From Symbiodinium natans (lineage: Eukaryota > Sar > Dinophyceae > Suessiales > Symbiodiniaceae): a stretch of DNA of 64,000 nucleotides. The stretch covers positions 90,001 through 154,000 of the forward strand of contig CAJNDS010002490.1 of the NCBI GenBank assembly GCA_905221605.1, given 5' to 3'. Positions 12,023-23,374 of this stretch are shown one piece after another. Position numbers and translations under genes: made by a program. The notes under the pieces are model-generated. The model saw only the letters and a program-made list of their open reading frames with translations, was not told where the DNA came from and made no database searches. Numbering within the stretch: the stretch's first letter is position 1; every line of letters begins with the position of its first letter.

Positions 12023-15000
12023 TCACTAGAAGGCCCTTCTCTAAGAAAAGGGCCGCCACATGGACCACAGCGAAGAACCTCGAGTCCTCTCTCGCTTTCT
12101 CTCTCCAGTAAGGGGGATAAGGGCTTAGGTTTGTTGGGTTTAGGGTTTAGGGTTTAGGGTTTAGGGTTTAGGGTTTAGGGTTTAGGGTTTAGGGTTTAGG
12201 GTTTAGGGTTTAGGGTTTAGGGTTAAGGGTTTAGGGTTTAGGGTTTAGGGTTTAGGTTTTAGGGTTTAGGGTTTAGGGTTTAGGATTTTTGGGGTTTAGA
12301 GTTTTAGGCTCTGGGTTTACCTAGAGGCGTGAAACCCTACATGTAGGTTAACAATGGGGTTCTAAGGGTGCTTAACTGAGTGGGAAGCCCTACTCTTCAG
12401 GATACACGTCCCTTAACTAAAGCTAGTATGGGAAGGGGGCCCCTACTTGTGCCGGCTTTGGGAAGTTCGCGAATTGGGAGTTTTTAGCCCAAACCCCAAC
12501 CCTAAGCCCTAGTCCTCAAACCCCAAACAACCCAGGAGCTGAACCTTACACCCTATCGCCTACACCCCCCCCCCCAATCTCAAGGCTTAGGCTATGCACT
12601 CCTTGTTTCGACAAACCATCGTGAACCCCAAAAGGGACGACATTGCAGCTTTCTCCCTAAACCCTAAACCCTAAACCCTAAACTTCAGATAGGGTTAGGA
12701 GTTTACAGCGCTTCGAAACTTTTCAGGGGCTGAGGAACTTGAACCCAGGGTTCGGAAGGCCTGGGGGTGGGGAGGGGGGGGGGGGTTAGTGAAATGGGTC
12801 TGGAATTTAGTTGGGATTTTGCTTTTTTGTGTAAATAGGCTTTAGGGCTTGCGCTAGAATTTGCTACAAGATTCTCAATTTTCTCTCCATGTTTTATTGG
12901 CAAACCTCAATTTTCTACTTTTCTAAAGGAAACATCCAATAGCACTACATTTCTTTCCATTGGAAAAACTCTATATTCTCTATATCTACCTAGAAAAACC
13001 TCTACTTTCAAGTTCTCTGTATTTCTATATTTACTTTGGAAGACGTTTGCTTTCTCTATTCTTACATGGGGAAACCTCTATATTTTCTCCTCTATTTATC
13101 CATGTATATTGATGGGAAATAGTGAGCTTATCTACCTGTTTAATCGAAAACACAAAAAACATGCACCTCCGTAAGAAATACTCCTGATTACAGGAGAGGG
13201 CCACCAGAAAAAAACCTATATAACTACCAGCAATGCACTTGGGTACTGTATAGTTCGTGTGGATGGGGCTCATCCAGGCTATGTCACCTTCACTCCCACT
13301 GAAGCACCGCTAGGTACTACGTTCAGCTACAGGGGGATGTGGTGCTCTGGGCCGTTCACCTCCTGAAGCACCTAAAGCCCTAAACCTCAAACCCTCAAGC
13401 CCAAACCCTCAATTAACACCCTAAACCCATGGTTAGGAGCTTACAAAGTCCGGAAGCGCCCTTCTGTCATTCTTTGAGGAGTCCTTGGCGATGGGGATGT
13501 CGCCATAGCCCACGGTCGTAGCAGTCACCACGCAGTGGTACAAGGCCTCTTACCCAGAGGGTTTAGGGTTTAGGGTTTAGGGTTTCGGGTTTAGGGGGTC
13601 CACTTGTTGCTAGTAACGGAACCAGGTACCCAGAAACTGTAACAAGGGCTTTTTGGGCACCTGTGTGCAGCAGAGTACTACTTAGTACTACGGGCACACT
13701 ACGAGCCATGCAGTTCGAAGTCCAGACCCTCTGAAAGCCACCCCAAACCTTCAACCCCAAACAATCCGTGGAGCTTCGGTGGCCACGAGTATAGGGTTTA
13801 GGGTTTAAGGTTTAGGGATTGGTGTTATGAAGAGGTTTGGGCCGTCGTTTTGCTCGGGCAGGGGTGACATCTTTAGCGATGATGGCTTCAGGCCCCTGTC
13901 AGTTCTGTACTTCTTTTTACATGAGAGCCAACAAAACACATCCTAAGCCCTATACCCTAAACCCTGAACCCTAAACCCTGAACCCTGAACCCTAAACCCT
14001 AAACCCTAAACCCTAAACCCTAAACCCTAAACCCTAAACCCTAAACCCTAAACCACGAACAAGTACATTCAATTCAAGAACGGTCTGCTGTGCTGAAGAA
14101 CCTTTCCTCGTGAATGGAGGCGTCACGGCAGGAAGCCCCCCTTTAGGGTGTAGGGTGTAGGGTTTTGGGGTTTCAGGGTTTATTTCTAGGGTTTAGGGTT
14201 TAAACAGAAAAGGGTACCCTTGAATCCTCAATCCTCGAGTGTAGGACCCCAACAGGAACCCTGTTTCAGGAACCTGCATACATATCATGTATGCGCGTAT
14301 GTATATGTATATATGTATACATCAATGTGTGCACACACAACCGTAAGCAGCTCAACAAACTTCTGAGAACTCTAACCCCCCCCCACATGCCCATAAACTC
14401 GAAAAAACTCAAAAAACCGGCAAACCCTGAACACAGAATCCTAGCTACGGTATGGGCACTACATCCTAAACCCTAAGCCATATAAACTCTGACGCAGAAA
14501 ACGGTGACTAAAACAAGACCTTGCGAGCTCTGTGCCCGAAACAGCCCTATAAACTCTGGCAAAAAAACTGCAGAAATCCTTATGGGCTCTATCTAGCCAA
14601 ACATTGAACCCTGAACCTTGTAAACTGTAGCCAGAAACTAGAGAACAAAACACGGAAAATACCACTAAACCCTAAACCCTGCACCCTAAACCCTAATAAA
14701 CCCTAAACAACCCTAAACCACCCTAAACCCTAAACCCTAAACCCTAAACCCCCTTTATGGGCCAGACTGCCCCTTCGTCCCAAGGCCGGCGCCAGAAGAA
14801 ACGACATGTCCTGCAGGGCGACGAAAACGGTCGCACACAAGAGCCTGGCATGGTAACTAGGCCACACAGTAGGGTTTAGGGTTTAGGGTTTAGGGTTTAG
14901 GGTTTAGGGTTTAGGGTTTAGGGTTTAGGGTTTAGGGTTTAGGGTTTAGGGTTCCCGGGCTTTTTTGATGGAAACCCTAAACCCTAAACCCTAAACCCTA

Positions 15001-15515
15001 AACCCTAAACCCTAAACCCTAAACCCTAAACCCTAAACCCTAAACCCTAAGCCCGTGCGAAGCCGCAAGCCGTATGGCCAGCTCCCAGTCTTTGCGGTTC
15101 AGGGTTTAGGGATGTTCCCTCATACTAACGGTCCTTAATCGGGATTCTCGTAGGGGGTCCTATCATCCCTACTAAGGAGTGTTGGTATAAGCGGGAGCAT
15201 CCCAGGTTTAGGGGTTTAGGGTTTAGGAGGAACCCTGAATCCTAGTCTCACGCTTGGGGGTATAGGGTCTAGGGTTTGGGGTTTAGGAACCCTGAACCCT
15301 AAACGGGCTTGAAGTTTCGGGCTTGGGAATTCATAGCCCCTGAACTCCAAGAAGTGCACCCGTGCTCAAGCCCTACACCCTAAACCCTAAACCCTAAACC
15401 CCTAACCCTAAACCCTAAACCCTAAACCCTAAACCCTAAACCCTAAACCCTAAACCCTAAAGGCGAGCTGCTGCCAGGTGGTGAAAAGCAGGATGGGAAT
15501 GAAGAGGTTGCATGC
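12019..15515 (-). CDS. Potassium-channel pore gene, partial (TVGYGD filter)
   Basis: Exons 15456-15515 (ACNLFIPILLFTTWQQLAF, hydrophobic), 14768-14856 (RLLCATVFVALQDMSFLLAP, hydrophobic), 13484-13548 (ALYHCVVTATTVGYGD) and 12019-12086 (FFAVVHVAALFLEKGLLVIG). TxxTVGYGD is the potassium selectivity signature, and the next exon has the composition of the inner helix that follows a pore loop. Between pore and inner helix the best join uses a GA donor, with GACTC at both edges (13483 side and 12086 side). The pore exon is otherwise open as far as a GTAAGC donor at 13444. The 15456 donor is GTTTAG of a heptamer array. Phase from 15456 to 14856 is not resolved, so an exon is missing. The EF-hand exons at 4239-6827 lie downstream and could be its tail. 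Confidence 0.6.
12136..12285 (+). repeat. (TTTAGGG)n array
   Basis: About 20 units; pairs in inverted orientation with 11809-12022 across a coding exon. Confidence 0.88.
12340..12455. mobile_element. Family E element, reverse copy, diverged
   Basis: Contains ACTAAAGCTAGTATGGGAAG and GGGCCCCTACTTGTG, matching other E copies. Confidence 0.5.
12704..12757 (-). CDS. Candidate exon AFRTLGSSSSAPEKFRSA, minus strand
   Basis: The stretch lies between a polypyrimidine-CAG acceptor and a GTAAAC donor, in phase 0 at both edges. It sits between two exons of the potassium-channel pore gene, so it may be an alternative exon of that gene or chance. Confidence 0.35.
14871..15052. repeat. Head-to-head inverted telomeric arrays
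   Basis: About 11 TTTAGGG units (14873-14952), a 21-bp spacer with CCCGGG, then about 11 CCCTAAA units (14974-15050). As one strand this is a near-perfect hairpin of about 75 bp arms. Confidence 0.9.
15112..15206. mobile_element. Family F element, copy 1
   Basis: Ends TGTTCCCTCATACTAACGGT and its inverse; about 95 bp. Other copies are at 39188 and 40697. Confidence 0.65.
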
Positions 15516-15776
15516 CTAAGCTTCAGGTTTAGGGTTTCGGGTTTCGGGTTTAGGGCTGTGCCCTTAGGCTCAAAATGTCGAAAAACCTTTTTACGATAAG
15601 GGCTTTGGGCCCGAGAAACTTAAAATAAGGGTTTGGGGCGGTAGGCTCACGTTACCGGGTTGAATGAGCTATCTGGGGCTCCGCGCTCGCCTAGGGCTGC
15701 AAGTATACCAGCATGCAAGCAATACCCAGTCTGAAAACGCTTGAATCTTGAAGGTTCATGCTATAAGTTAATGAGG

Positions 15777-15917
15777 GTTAGGGTTTAGGGTTTAGGGTTT
15801 AGGGTTTAGGGTTTAGGGTTTAGGGTTTAGGGTTTAGGGTTTAGGGTTTAGGGTTTAGGGTTTAGGGTTTAGGGTTTAGGGTTTAGGGTTTAGGGTTTAG
15901 GGTTTAGGGTTTAGGGC
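15777..15917 (+). repeat. (TTTAGGG)n array
   Basis: About 20 consecutive perfect heptamers. Confidence 0.92.
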
Positions 15918-16105
15918 GCGGATAGTTTGGGGTTTAGGGCAATGTAAAAAAATAGTGACAACTGCTCGGCCTGTGCCTGCCTGGAAGGTAAGCCAGCCTG
16001 GAGGCCAGCTCGGTCGCCCGCCCGGGGCTCCCTCGCAGGGTCTCACTGAGCGCTCGACCAGCGCCCGCCTACCCCAAAAGACAAGAGAGTGGGGTGGCGG
16101 GAGGG

Positions 16106-16236
16106 TTTAGGGTTTAGGGTTTAGGGTTTAGGGTTAGGGTTTAGGGTTTAGGGTTTAGGGTTTAGGGTTTAGGGTTTAGGGTTTAGGGTTTAGGGTTTAG
16201 GGTTTAGGGTTTAGGGTTTAGGGTTTAGGGTTTAGG
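16106..16236 (+). repeat. (TTTAGGG)n array
   Basis: About 18 heptamers with one hexamer slip (TTAGGG) near 16134. Confidence 0.92.
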
Positions 16237-16296
16237 GGAGGCAACCTGAAACACGCAAACGTACGTGGAGCTTTAGACTATTTTCTTCCATCCCAG

Positions 16297-16692
16297 CCGA
16301 TGCTAGAGTGCCTGGCAGTCACCAAGCCAACAAAGAGACCGGGTTGCCAGAAAATGAAAACAGCCCCACATGGAGGGTGAGGAATAAGGCACTCATGACC
16401 AGACTTTCTGATAACTTCACAGGGACTCAAGTTCATAGTCATAGTACCGAGCCCAAGAGCTTGGGCTTTGGGGTGCGGGGGTCCTCCCGAGTTTCGGGGC
16501 GAGGGGGGCGGGAACCAAAACGCTCAACCCTCAACCCTAAACCCCAAATACCTGTCCCTCTTGAAGGCCCCAAGACCCTCAGGTAAGGTTGCCCTGCTAC
16601 AAAGCTAGGAAAAAGAGAGGTCCCGCCTCACGTATAGCATACTACCCTAACCCCCTCCCTTCCCCCCCCAGTCGCCAGGGCTCCTTTATGAT
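16297..16692 (+). CDS. Short plus-strand gene fragment with a 46-bp GT-AG intron
   Basis: Exon 16297-16376 follows the acceptor TTCTTCCATCCCAG and ends at a GTGAGG donor. The 46-bp intron contains CTGATAAC, a good branch-point match, and ends TTCACAG. Exon 2 starts at 16423, reads GLKFIVIVPSPRAWALG and is open to a GTAAGG donor near 16584; a TGA is reached soon after the next acceptor at about 16672. The splice signals are among the clearest in the window. The family is unknown. The middle of exon 2 contains degenerate heptamer sequence, so its true end may be earlier. Confidence 0.5.
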
Positions 16693-16954
16693 GGGGTGGA
16701 GGGTTTGGGAACTCGCGCATGCTGTACTGCACGGTACTATACTACACAGTTCAGGGGGGATTCGACGCTCTGAACCCTAAACCATAGGGAGTAGCTGTTC
16801 GTGTATAGAGTTCTCCTTTGTACCCCCTAGACAAACCTGCTGAGGGACGTCAGAACCCAAGCTGAGTGCTCGTTATATATATATATATATACAAAGCAGA
16901 ACAGCAAACTATACAGAACAGTGTATTATGCAGCATATCGTACACTATACCAAG

Positions 16955-17299
16955 TCAGAGTCAGAGAATTCAACGGGCAGTGGCTTTTCCCAGCCCCTTG
17001 CCAGAATCTGTGGGCCACGGGTGTCGGGCAGATCAGACATCATGCAATCAACCCTCAGGGCCACAGCTGAAAATTCCTAACTCTACCTACTCTTTGCTTA
17101 AGAACCCCCCCAAAAAAAGAACAACATATTTTCCTGAGAAGAGCAATATAGGGATTATTAGTTTTTGGAGTTCTTAAGCAAATGGTAGCTACACTGGCGG
17201 AAAAAGTGAATGCAAGCTTTGAAGGCAATCTGCTATGCGAGGCATTCCCTTCGGGGAGCCTTCGATGTGCCGCTTCTTCTACGGATTCTCTTCAGCACG
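16955..17299 (+). CDS. Plus-strand exons flanking a family-H element
   Basis: Exon 17189-17299 reads EKVNASFEGNLLCEAFPSGS and leaves with 1 nt at a GTATTA donor. Its acceptor TAG is the last three bases of a family-H inverted-repeat element (17087-17188). Upstream, 16970-17080 is open and reads ARICGPRVSGRSDIMQSTLR. The donor between the two is not settled. No family is recognised. Exons 16297-16692 may belong to a different gene, because that frame stops. Confidence 0.42.
17087..17188. mobile_element. Family H element, copy 1
   Basis: Ends CTACTCTTTGCTTAAGAAC and GTTCTTAAGCAAATGGTAG are inverted. The final TAG is the acceptor of the exon at 17189. Confidence 0.72.
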
Positions 17300-17664
17300 G
17301 TATTAAGGGCTTAGGGTTTAGGGTTTAGGGTTTAGGGTTTAGGGTATTCTATTTAGTATAAACTATAGTATACCATATAGGACTATGTCGTATACCATGT
17401 GCAAAAGCATACTTTACACGATACTATAAAGCACACTGTGCATTCGTCTTCCCAGTTCCTTCGACGGGCGCGGACATCCAGGAAAGCTGGGAGCCCTGGT
17501 GATTGACAAGAGCATTCGCCACGGTCACGAGTCAGGCGGTCAGATACAGCATGTATGGTAAGTGTAAATAAATAATGAAGAAACATATGGTATAGTACAT
17601 GTGGTATAGTACAGTATGCTATTGTGTAGTATAGCGTGGTATAGCATAAAGTTCTAAAGTAATT

Positions 17665-20600
17665 CTACTCTACGCCGACTGCCGCCTCAGACCTCTGCAT
17701 GGCCCGAAGCGCATAGAGCTCACGCAGGTTCATGCACTTCCCCAAAGGCTTGTCCGCTTGTCGGTGGGGATCGCAGGCCGTAGGAGGTGGATTGAGATCC
17801 CAAACTGTCGGAGTGGACGTCTTTGGAGCTTTACCATAAGCACACCCGTTCGCGAGGCAGTCCAGGCTCAGGTCCATGGCACCCAACGGCCAGGCCACAC
17901 TGTTGCCGTGCCCGTCATCCAGCACCGCATTTAGATAGAGCTTCTCGTTGGACACACGTGTGTTCCAGACTGCAGGTTGGGAGGTGTCCTGAGTTCCACA
18001 AAACTTTCGGCTTGGCAGGGGAACTTTGACCACGGTCAGCAGCCCCAAGTCTTCGACGTGTTGATAAATCTTTTTGGCAATCTCCCTCGGCTCCCTGTAG
18101 CAGTACTGACCTTCGTGATTCTGCTCAACGCCATAAACTCTTACACGGCTTTGTCCAAAGACAAAATTGCAAAGGTCGCGTCCTTCTTGTGGCCCCGGAG
18201 GCACAGGCGGCCATTTCACGCACAACTGGACGGGAATGATGTGCAGCTTGTCTGGGTTCTCTGCTGCATACTTGAGCTCAGCGTATGTGTCATAGGTGCC
18301 TGATGTCTTTTCGCCATAGGTTGAAGTGCATAAAGCCACCATGATCCTCGCTCCGTTGAGACCCCGCATGGCTTCGACACCAAAGTCACGTTTTGTGTCC
18401 ACCAAAAAGGTCTTGACTCCACTTACTTGGAGCTCGTGGTCAACCGCCCGGAAATAGTTCATCTTCTCCTTGTAGCTCTCACACTCACCCAGACCTACCC
18501 AAGTGCAAATCCACCCCCCCCCCCCCCCCCCCCAACCCCTTTTCAAAACAAGAAAGAACATCGAGCGTACTCCCAGGACTCAACCTACCAATGAACCCTA
18601 AACCCTAAACCCGAGACCCTAGACCCCAAACCCTAAACCCTAGCTCCTTAGATGTGAACCGCCCAGACAGCATCACATGATCTCGGCAAGATGGACCAGA
18701 GACCTCCTCGGTGATGCTGCAAAGAAGTGGAGGGCACCCTACCGGCATGGCTCCCACAAAAGGCCGCTCTCTATAGTATATCATATATAGCATATGATGA
18801 TTTTATGGTATACTCTCTCGATTTTGTACATACATATATAGTATACTGTATACAAGTGTATATACATATATATATATAGATATCGTGAACTATATATAGT
18901 ATACTCTATATGGTATGCTAGCTTGCCGACTGATGTTGGAGAAGCAGCGGACGCGCATGGGGCTACGGTTTAGGTTTCAGGGGTTTGGGGTTGCGGGTTT
19001 TGGTTTGGCATAGAAGTCGTGGATGTCGGCAGAAGGACCATCCAGCAGAGCGGCATAGAAGACGAACGCATGCGGAGGCTCTTTTTCCTCCACGGTGTCA
19101 CCATCAGGCACCTTGGAGGGTCGTTTCCTACCTCTGGAATAGACCCTGAAAAAAAAGTATATACTTTTTTAAGGAATAAGTAGCTATAATGGGAACCCAA
19201 AACCAAAAAAACGTATTAAAGTATAGTACTCCAAAGCCCAGGTTTTCCATTTTTGTTAAGGGAGGTTCTCTTCTATGTAGGGCTTTAACGGTTTAGGGTT
19301 GTGTATGACAAGGGGACATTAACAACAGAAGCTCCCAATTCAGGCTTGGGGCTTGGGGTCTCGAGACCTTAGAACACGTATCTGGAGATTTCTTCTAGGG
19401 GTACCTCCTTATACCCCTGAACTCATAAGTCCTACTATTTAGGGCAGAATGCCCTTAACAAAAGTGAACATAGTAAGGGGGACCCCTACTGGTAGGGGTG
19501 CTTCTCGACCATAGCTTCTGCTGCAGGGTTCGGTGCGCCGAAGTGGAAAGCTCCAAGAAGTCCCTAGTCTTGTTATTATTTATATTATTGTGATGATGAA
19601 TATTATTTTTCTCGGAAGTACTTCAAGGCGCAAGTATTCCTTCTTTGGTACATGGCCCCTTAACAGAGTAAAACCTAAACCCTAAACCCTACATATGACA
19701 TATCATATGCGCAGTTTGGGTGCCGGCAGGCCCCGATGAGGGATGCTCCGCAGCCCCTAAAGCATGTATCGTTTGGCCTACTTGGGGTGATGTGTGCTTA
19801 CGCTGACAGAATGGAAGGGTGCGGCTTGTAAATGCTGAGAGTTAGAACCTACCCTAACCAAAAAAGTAGGGCCACCGCTTTCAACCAAAAGTTCCGCACG
19901 CTCTGTTCTGATGGAGGGTTTACACTAACCCTAAACCCTAAACCCTAAAGCCTAAACCCTAAACCATTAAACTAGACCTCAAATCCTCAAAAACCTGAAC
20001 CTCAAAGGTTAGAATCATGGGAGGCAGGCGGGGGGAAAGGGGGCGGGGACGAGGTTGATGCAAACAAGGGGCCCATGGATATCCTCTATTCTATCATGTC
20101 CTCTATAGCATGGGGTTCCAGAGAGGCCCCGAAATCCTGAACCCCCCCATAAAGGGGTGTAGGATTGGGCCACGAGAAACCCGCCCCGGCTATCGAACTT
20201 AATACCTAAACCCGAAACCCTAAACCCTAAAACCGTAAACCCTAAGCCCAGTGTTTCGGGGTTTGGGTCAGCACAGCGGCCGCCAGCGAACCCGGGCGGA
20301 AGTCCTTCCAAGTATCTGGACAATTCTTCCCAGGGTTTAGGGTTTAGGGTTTAGTGTTTAGGGTTTGGGGCTGAGTGTTCAGGAGTGGTGGACCCTGCTT
20401 TTGCACCAAAGAAAGACCCCTCACACCCCAAAACACCTCAAAACACTGAACCTCAGAGAGTCATAACCCCTCCACCAGTTTTGAAGGTTTTTTGGCAGAC
20501 CTGCAGTCCGCGAAAAATGTGAACCACCTGTCACCCATGTCTTTCAAAAAAGACTTAGTCTGGCTGGCTACTCGCAACCCTACGGACAAAAATCTCCCCT

Positions 20601-21180
20601 ACGCCCTAGGTCCTTGAGGCCTGCCTTTTCTTTAAAAGAACTAAGCCCCCGAAGAACATGCCCCGTGCAGTACATAGGGGCAGGGCTTAGAGGGTTTCTT
20701 CCAGGTGCATCCCGTCAACCGATGCTGCAAACCCTGCACCCACAGCTCCCGGCCTGCAACCTGAAGGGTTAGAGGCCTGTAAACACGAAACCCTAAACCC
20801 TCAACCCGAAACCCTAAACCCTAAACCCTCAGCATACCGCATGCTAGCAGCCCTCGATGCCTCTGAGGTCTGAATCTTTAAGGCAGTTGTAGCAAGAAAA
20901 GAGGGTTTAGGGTTTAGGGGTGTGCGTGTGTCTTTATATCGGCTGGACCCAAGAGTAAGCTAGGCACCCCTTTCTGCTTTAGAGCGGCCTATAAGGGAAC
21001 CAATGAGCAAACAAATGGGAAGAAGTGCCTACTCCGGGTCCTGGAAACCCTAAACCCTCAACCCTTAACCCAAACCCCCCCCCCAGGGTCTTTTCTGGGT
21101 CCAAGAGTTGGCTATCTCCCTCAGTCCTCCCCGACATCATAGCTCTTGGTCCAACCACGGAGGTTGGTGAAGCGACCGCC
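17665..21180 (-). CDS. Multi-exon gene ending in a TIR-like domain
   Basis: Exons in order: 21136-21180, 20838-20862, 20720-20753, 20501-20527, 20275-20325, 20174-20189, 19877-19908, 19802-19834, 19693-19777, 19510-19563, 19010-19127, 18660-18716, 17665-18475 (stop at 17665). Most junctions keep phase; 20501 to 20325 and 19010 to 18716 do not and need a missed exon. The last two exons join as HVMLSGR then YKEKMNYFRAVDHELQVSGV, giving the first strand and helix of a TIR fold, followed by VKTFLVDTKRDFG, LNGARIMVALCTSTYGEKTS and YAELKYAAENPDKLHIIPV. TIR domains act in immune signalling or as NAD hydrolases; no function is claimed here. The catalytic Glu is plausibly in YAELKYA. About 110 residues of unknown sequence follow. 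The 19127 acceptor is the TAG end of a family-I element. Confidence 0.62.
19128..19247. mobile_element. Family I element, copy 1
   Basis: Begins CTACCTCTGGAATAGACCC and ends ACTCCAAAGCCCAGG; core AAAGTATATACTTTT is palindromic. Its first CTA is the TAG acceptor of the exon at 19127 on the minus strand. Confidence 0.72.
19385..19503. mobile_element. Family E element, reverse copy
   Basis: Shares TAAGTCCTACTATTTAGGGC and GGGGGACCCCTACT with the other E copies. Confidence 0.65.
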
Positions 21181-21469
21181 CTTGCACGTTAACGTGGGCT
21201 GAAGGCGTAAGGTTTGTAGGGTTTAGGGCTGCTGGGGTTTAGGATTACTAGGGTTTAGGGTTTAGGATTTAGGGTTGGGGCTTACGCCTTAGCGTTTAAA
21301 GCCTGCAGCGTCTTCAGCGATTTTGCCTTGAGGCTATGCGACCCAAAATTTGATCCGCAAGGATGTGAAAGGAATTCACGTTGTCATCGTTGAAGGCCAA
21401 AGCAGTACTAGCATTACCCCACCCCCACCCCCGTTTCCCCTCGATCCTAATTAATCCTAACCCCCAAAG

Positions 21470-22089
21470 CGAGCTGGGCGAGATCAACAACGCCATGTGG
21501 CGTGACGAGCTTGCGAGGTTTGAGTGGTTGAGGGTTTAGGGTCCAAGGTTTGCGTTGTTCATGGTTTGGGGTTTGCGCTGTTCAGAAACTCCCAAGTATC
21601 CTCGCTTCTTTCCCAAGCATCTACACATCGTAAGGCCTGAACACGGCCCTACGACTCCTGTTAAGTCCAGTTGCGGGCCATAGTAGACTAGGTTAAAACT
21701 TACGCTCGAAAATTGTGGGTGAAAGGTGCTTGTTCTTGGCTTGCTGTTGCTGTGCTCTTTCGCTGCCGGACGCATGTGCCATGCATTGTCAGGAATCAAG
21801 GAGACCTTGTTAGACGAAAAAGTGTTCAGGCATCAGGTTGTAAAGCATTGAACGGAACACCTCAGAATCCCGGAAGCATCGTGTGTGCATATGTGGGTTT
21901 GGTCTCTTCTTTCATACGGCATACTCCAGATTTTCACTCAACAAGCCCTTGTGTTCGGATGAGGACCTCAAGCGAGCATCCAGATCTTTGGCAGACATGC
22001 TGGAAAGATGGCTCCCCGTAGGCAGGTTTTGTTCAGCTCTTCCGGTCGGTATAGACCCGTTTCACCCCGAAAAACTTGCGGATGCATGA
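21470..22089 (+). CDS. C-terminal exons of a plus-strand gene, unknown family
   Basis: Exons 21470-21517 (ELGEINNAMWRDELAR), 21793-21836 (IKETLLDEKVFRHQ), 21866-21882 (a 17-bp micro-exon, NPGSIV) and 21930-22089 (SDEDLKRASRSLADMLERWL, stop TGA at 22087). The last two junctions keep phase; the first leaves 2 nt against a 2-nt start, so one exon is missing between 21517 and 21793. An upstream open stretch at 21308-21365 (VFSDFALRLCDPKFDPQ) may be another exon, but that segment is also open on the minus strand. The gene is divergent from the TIR-like gene, with about 300 bp between their outermost exons. Confidence 0.6.
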
Positions 22090-22640
22090 CATCTGCAACT
22101 AAACCCTCAACCCTCGACCCTCAAGCCTAAACCCTAAAAATCATATCTGGCATAAGCAGCAGGTCGATACAGTAAGGCAACCTAGCCTAAATCCTAAACC
22201 CAAAACCCTGGACCCCTACATAAACCCTAAACCATAAACCCTAAACCCTAAACCCTAAACCCTGAACCCTAAACCCTAAACCCTGAACCCTGAACCCTGA
22301 ACCCTGAACCCCTAAATCCTCAACCCTGAATCGTCGGGACCCAGGGCCCTGGGCAGCCGCGCTCCTCGTGAACCCTGAGCCCTAAACCCTAAACCCCTCA
22401 ACCTCTGAGATAAACCACACCAAGGGTTTAGGGTTTAGGGTTTAGGGTTTAGGGTTGAGGGTTTAGGGTTGCCCCACTCTTGTGAAGCGAAGGCAATTCC
22501 GGCGGAAGCTGGGCACACAGATGCAGGGCCCTCCAGAAAGGCACTGTTTAGGGTTCAGGGTTTAGGGGTTAGTGTGTTTCAAAAAATGGGTTCCGGGTCC
22601 CTTGACTGGGAGTCCTGCTACCCCTAACCCGAAGGGTCCA

Positions 22641-22740
22641 TGTACCTTACTATATACTTGGGGTGAAAAGTCCCTTTTTCAGGAGGTGCTTTAAGGCCCA
22701 AGTATTTCCTATTTAGGTACATGGACCCTTAGGGGAAGCC
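22641..22740. mobile_element. Family B element, copy 2
   Basis: GGGTCCATGTACCTTACTAT and TTTAGGTACATGGACCCTT are inverted; about 100 bp. Confidence 0.68.
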
Positions 22741-22861
22741 CCTAAACCCTAAACCCTGAACCCTAAACCCTAAACCCTAAGCCCCTAAACCCATGATCCT
22801 TCCAGACGTTTCAAGACTCACGTGACGGGGGAGGTGCAACCTGGCCTTGCGGGTTTGGGGC

Positions 22862-23010
22862 TTAGGGCACAAGGCCCTCACTAGTGTTCCATGTAGCGTA
22901 GGTTTCGAGTTTAGGGTACAAGGCCCTTGCTAGAGTTCCATGTTGCGTAGGTTTAGGGTAGCGTTCCATGTAGCGCAGGTTTAGGGTTTGGGGCTTAGGG
23001 TATAAGGCCC
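22862..23010 (+). repeat. Short tandem repeat of about 55 bp
   Basis: Three imperfect units built on ACAAGGCCCT...GTTCCATGTAGCGTAGG. Confidence 0.6.
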
Positions 23011-23374
23011 TCGCCAGTGCCCCGAATTAACCCTATGAACTCTCGCACATGCCCACAAGTAGCACCTTTAGGGCTTATAAAGGCTACAGGGCTCTTTAGG
23101 GCTTCTACAGTAGCACCTTAACCCTGAAGCTCGACGAGGAACCATCCTGGAACTACGAAGGCGGGGGAACACCTCCCCTCCGCAACGCCTAAACGTTTGA
23201 ACCTGAACCTGTCGGGCCCACAATCCCCTCAGGTGAAGAGCGTGTCTATTCTAGACGCCCAAAACCGAAAGCCCCCAAGGAATACTCCCAACCCCTGAGC
23301 CCCTGCACCAAACCGTGAACCTTAAACCCTAAACCCTAAACCCTAAACCCTAAACCCTAAACCCTAAAACGAAC

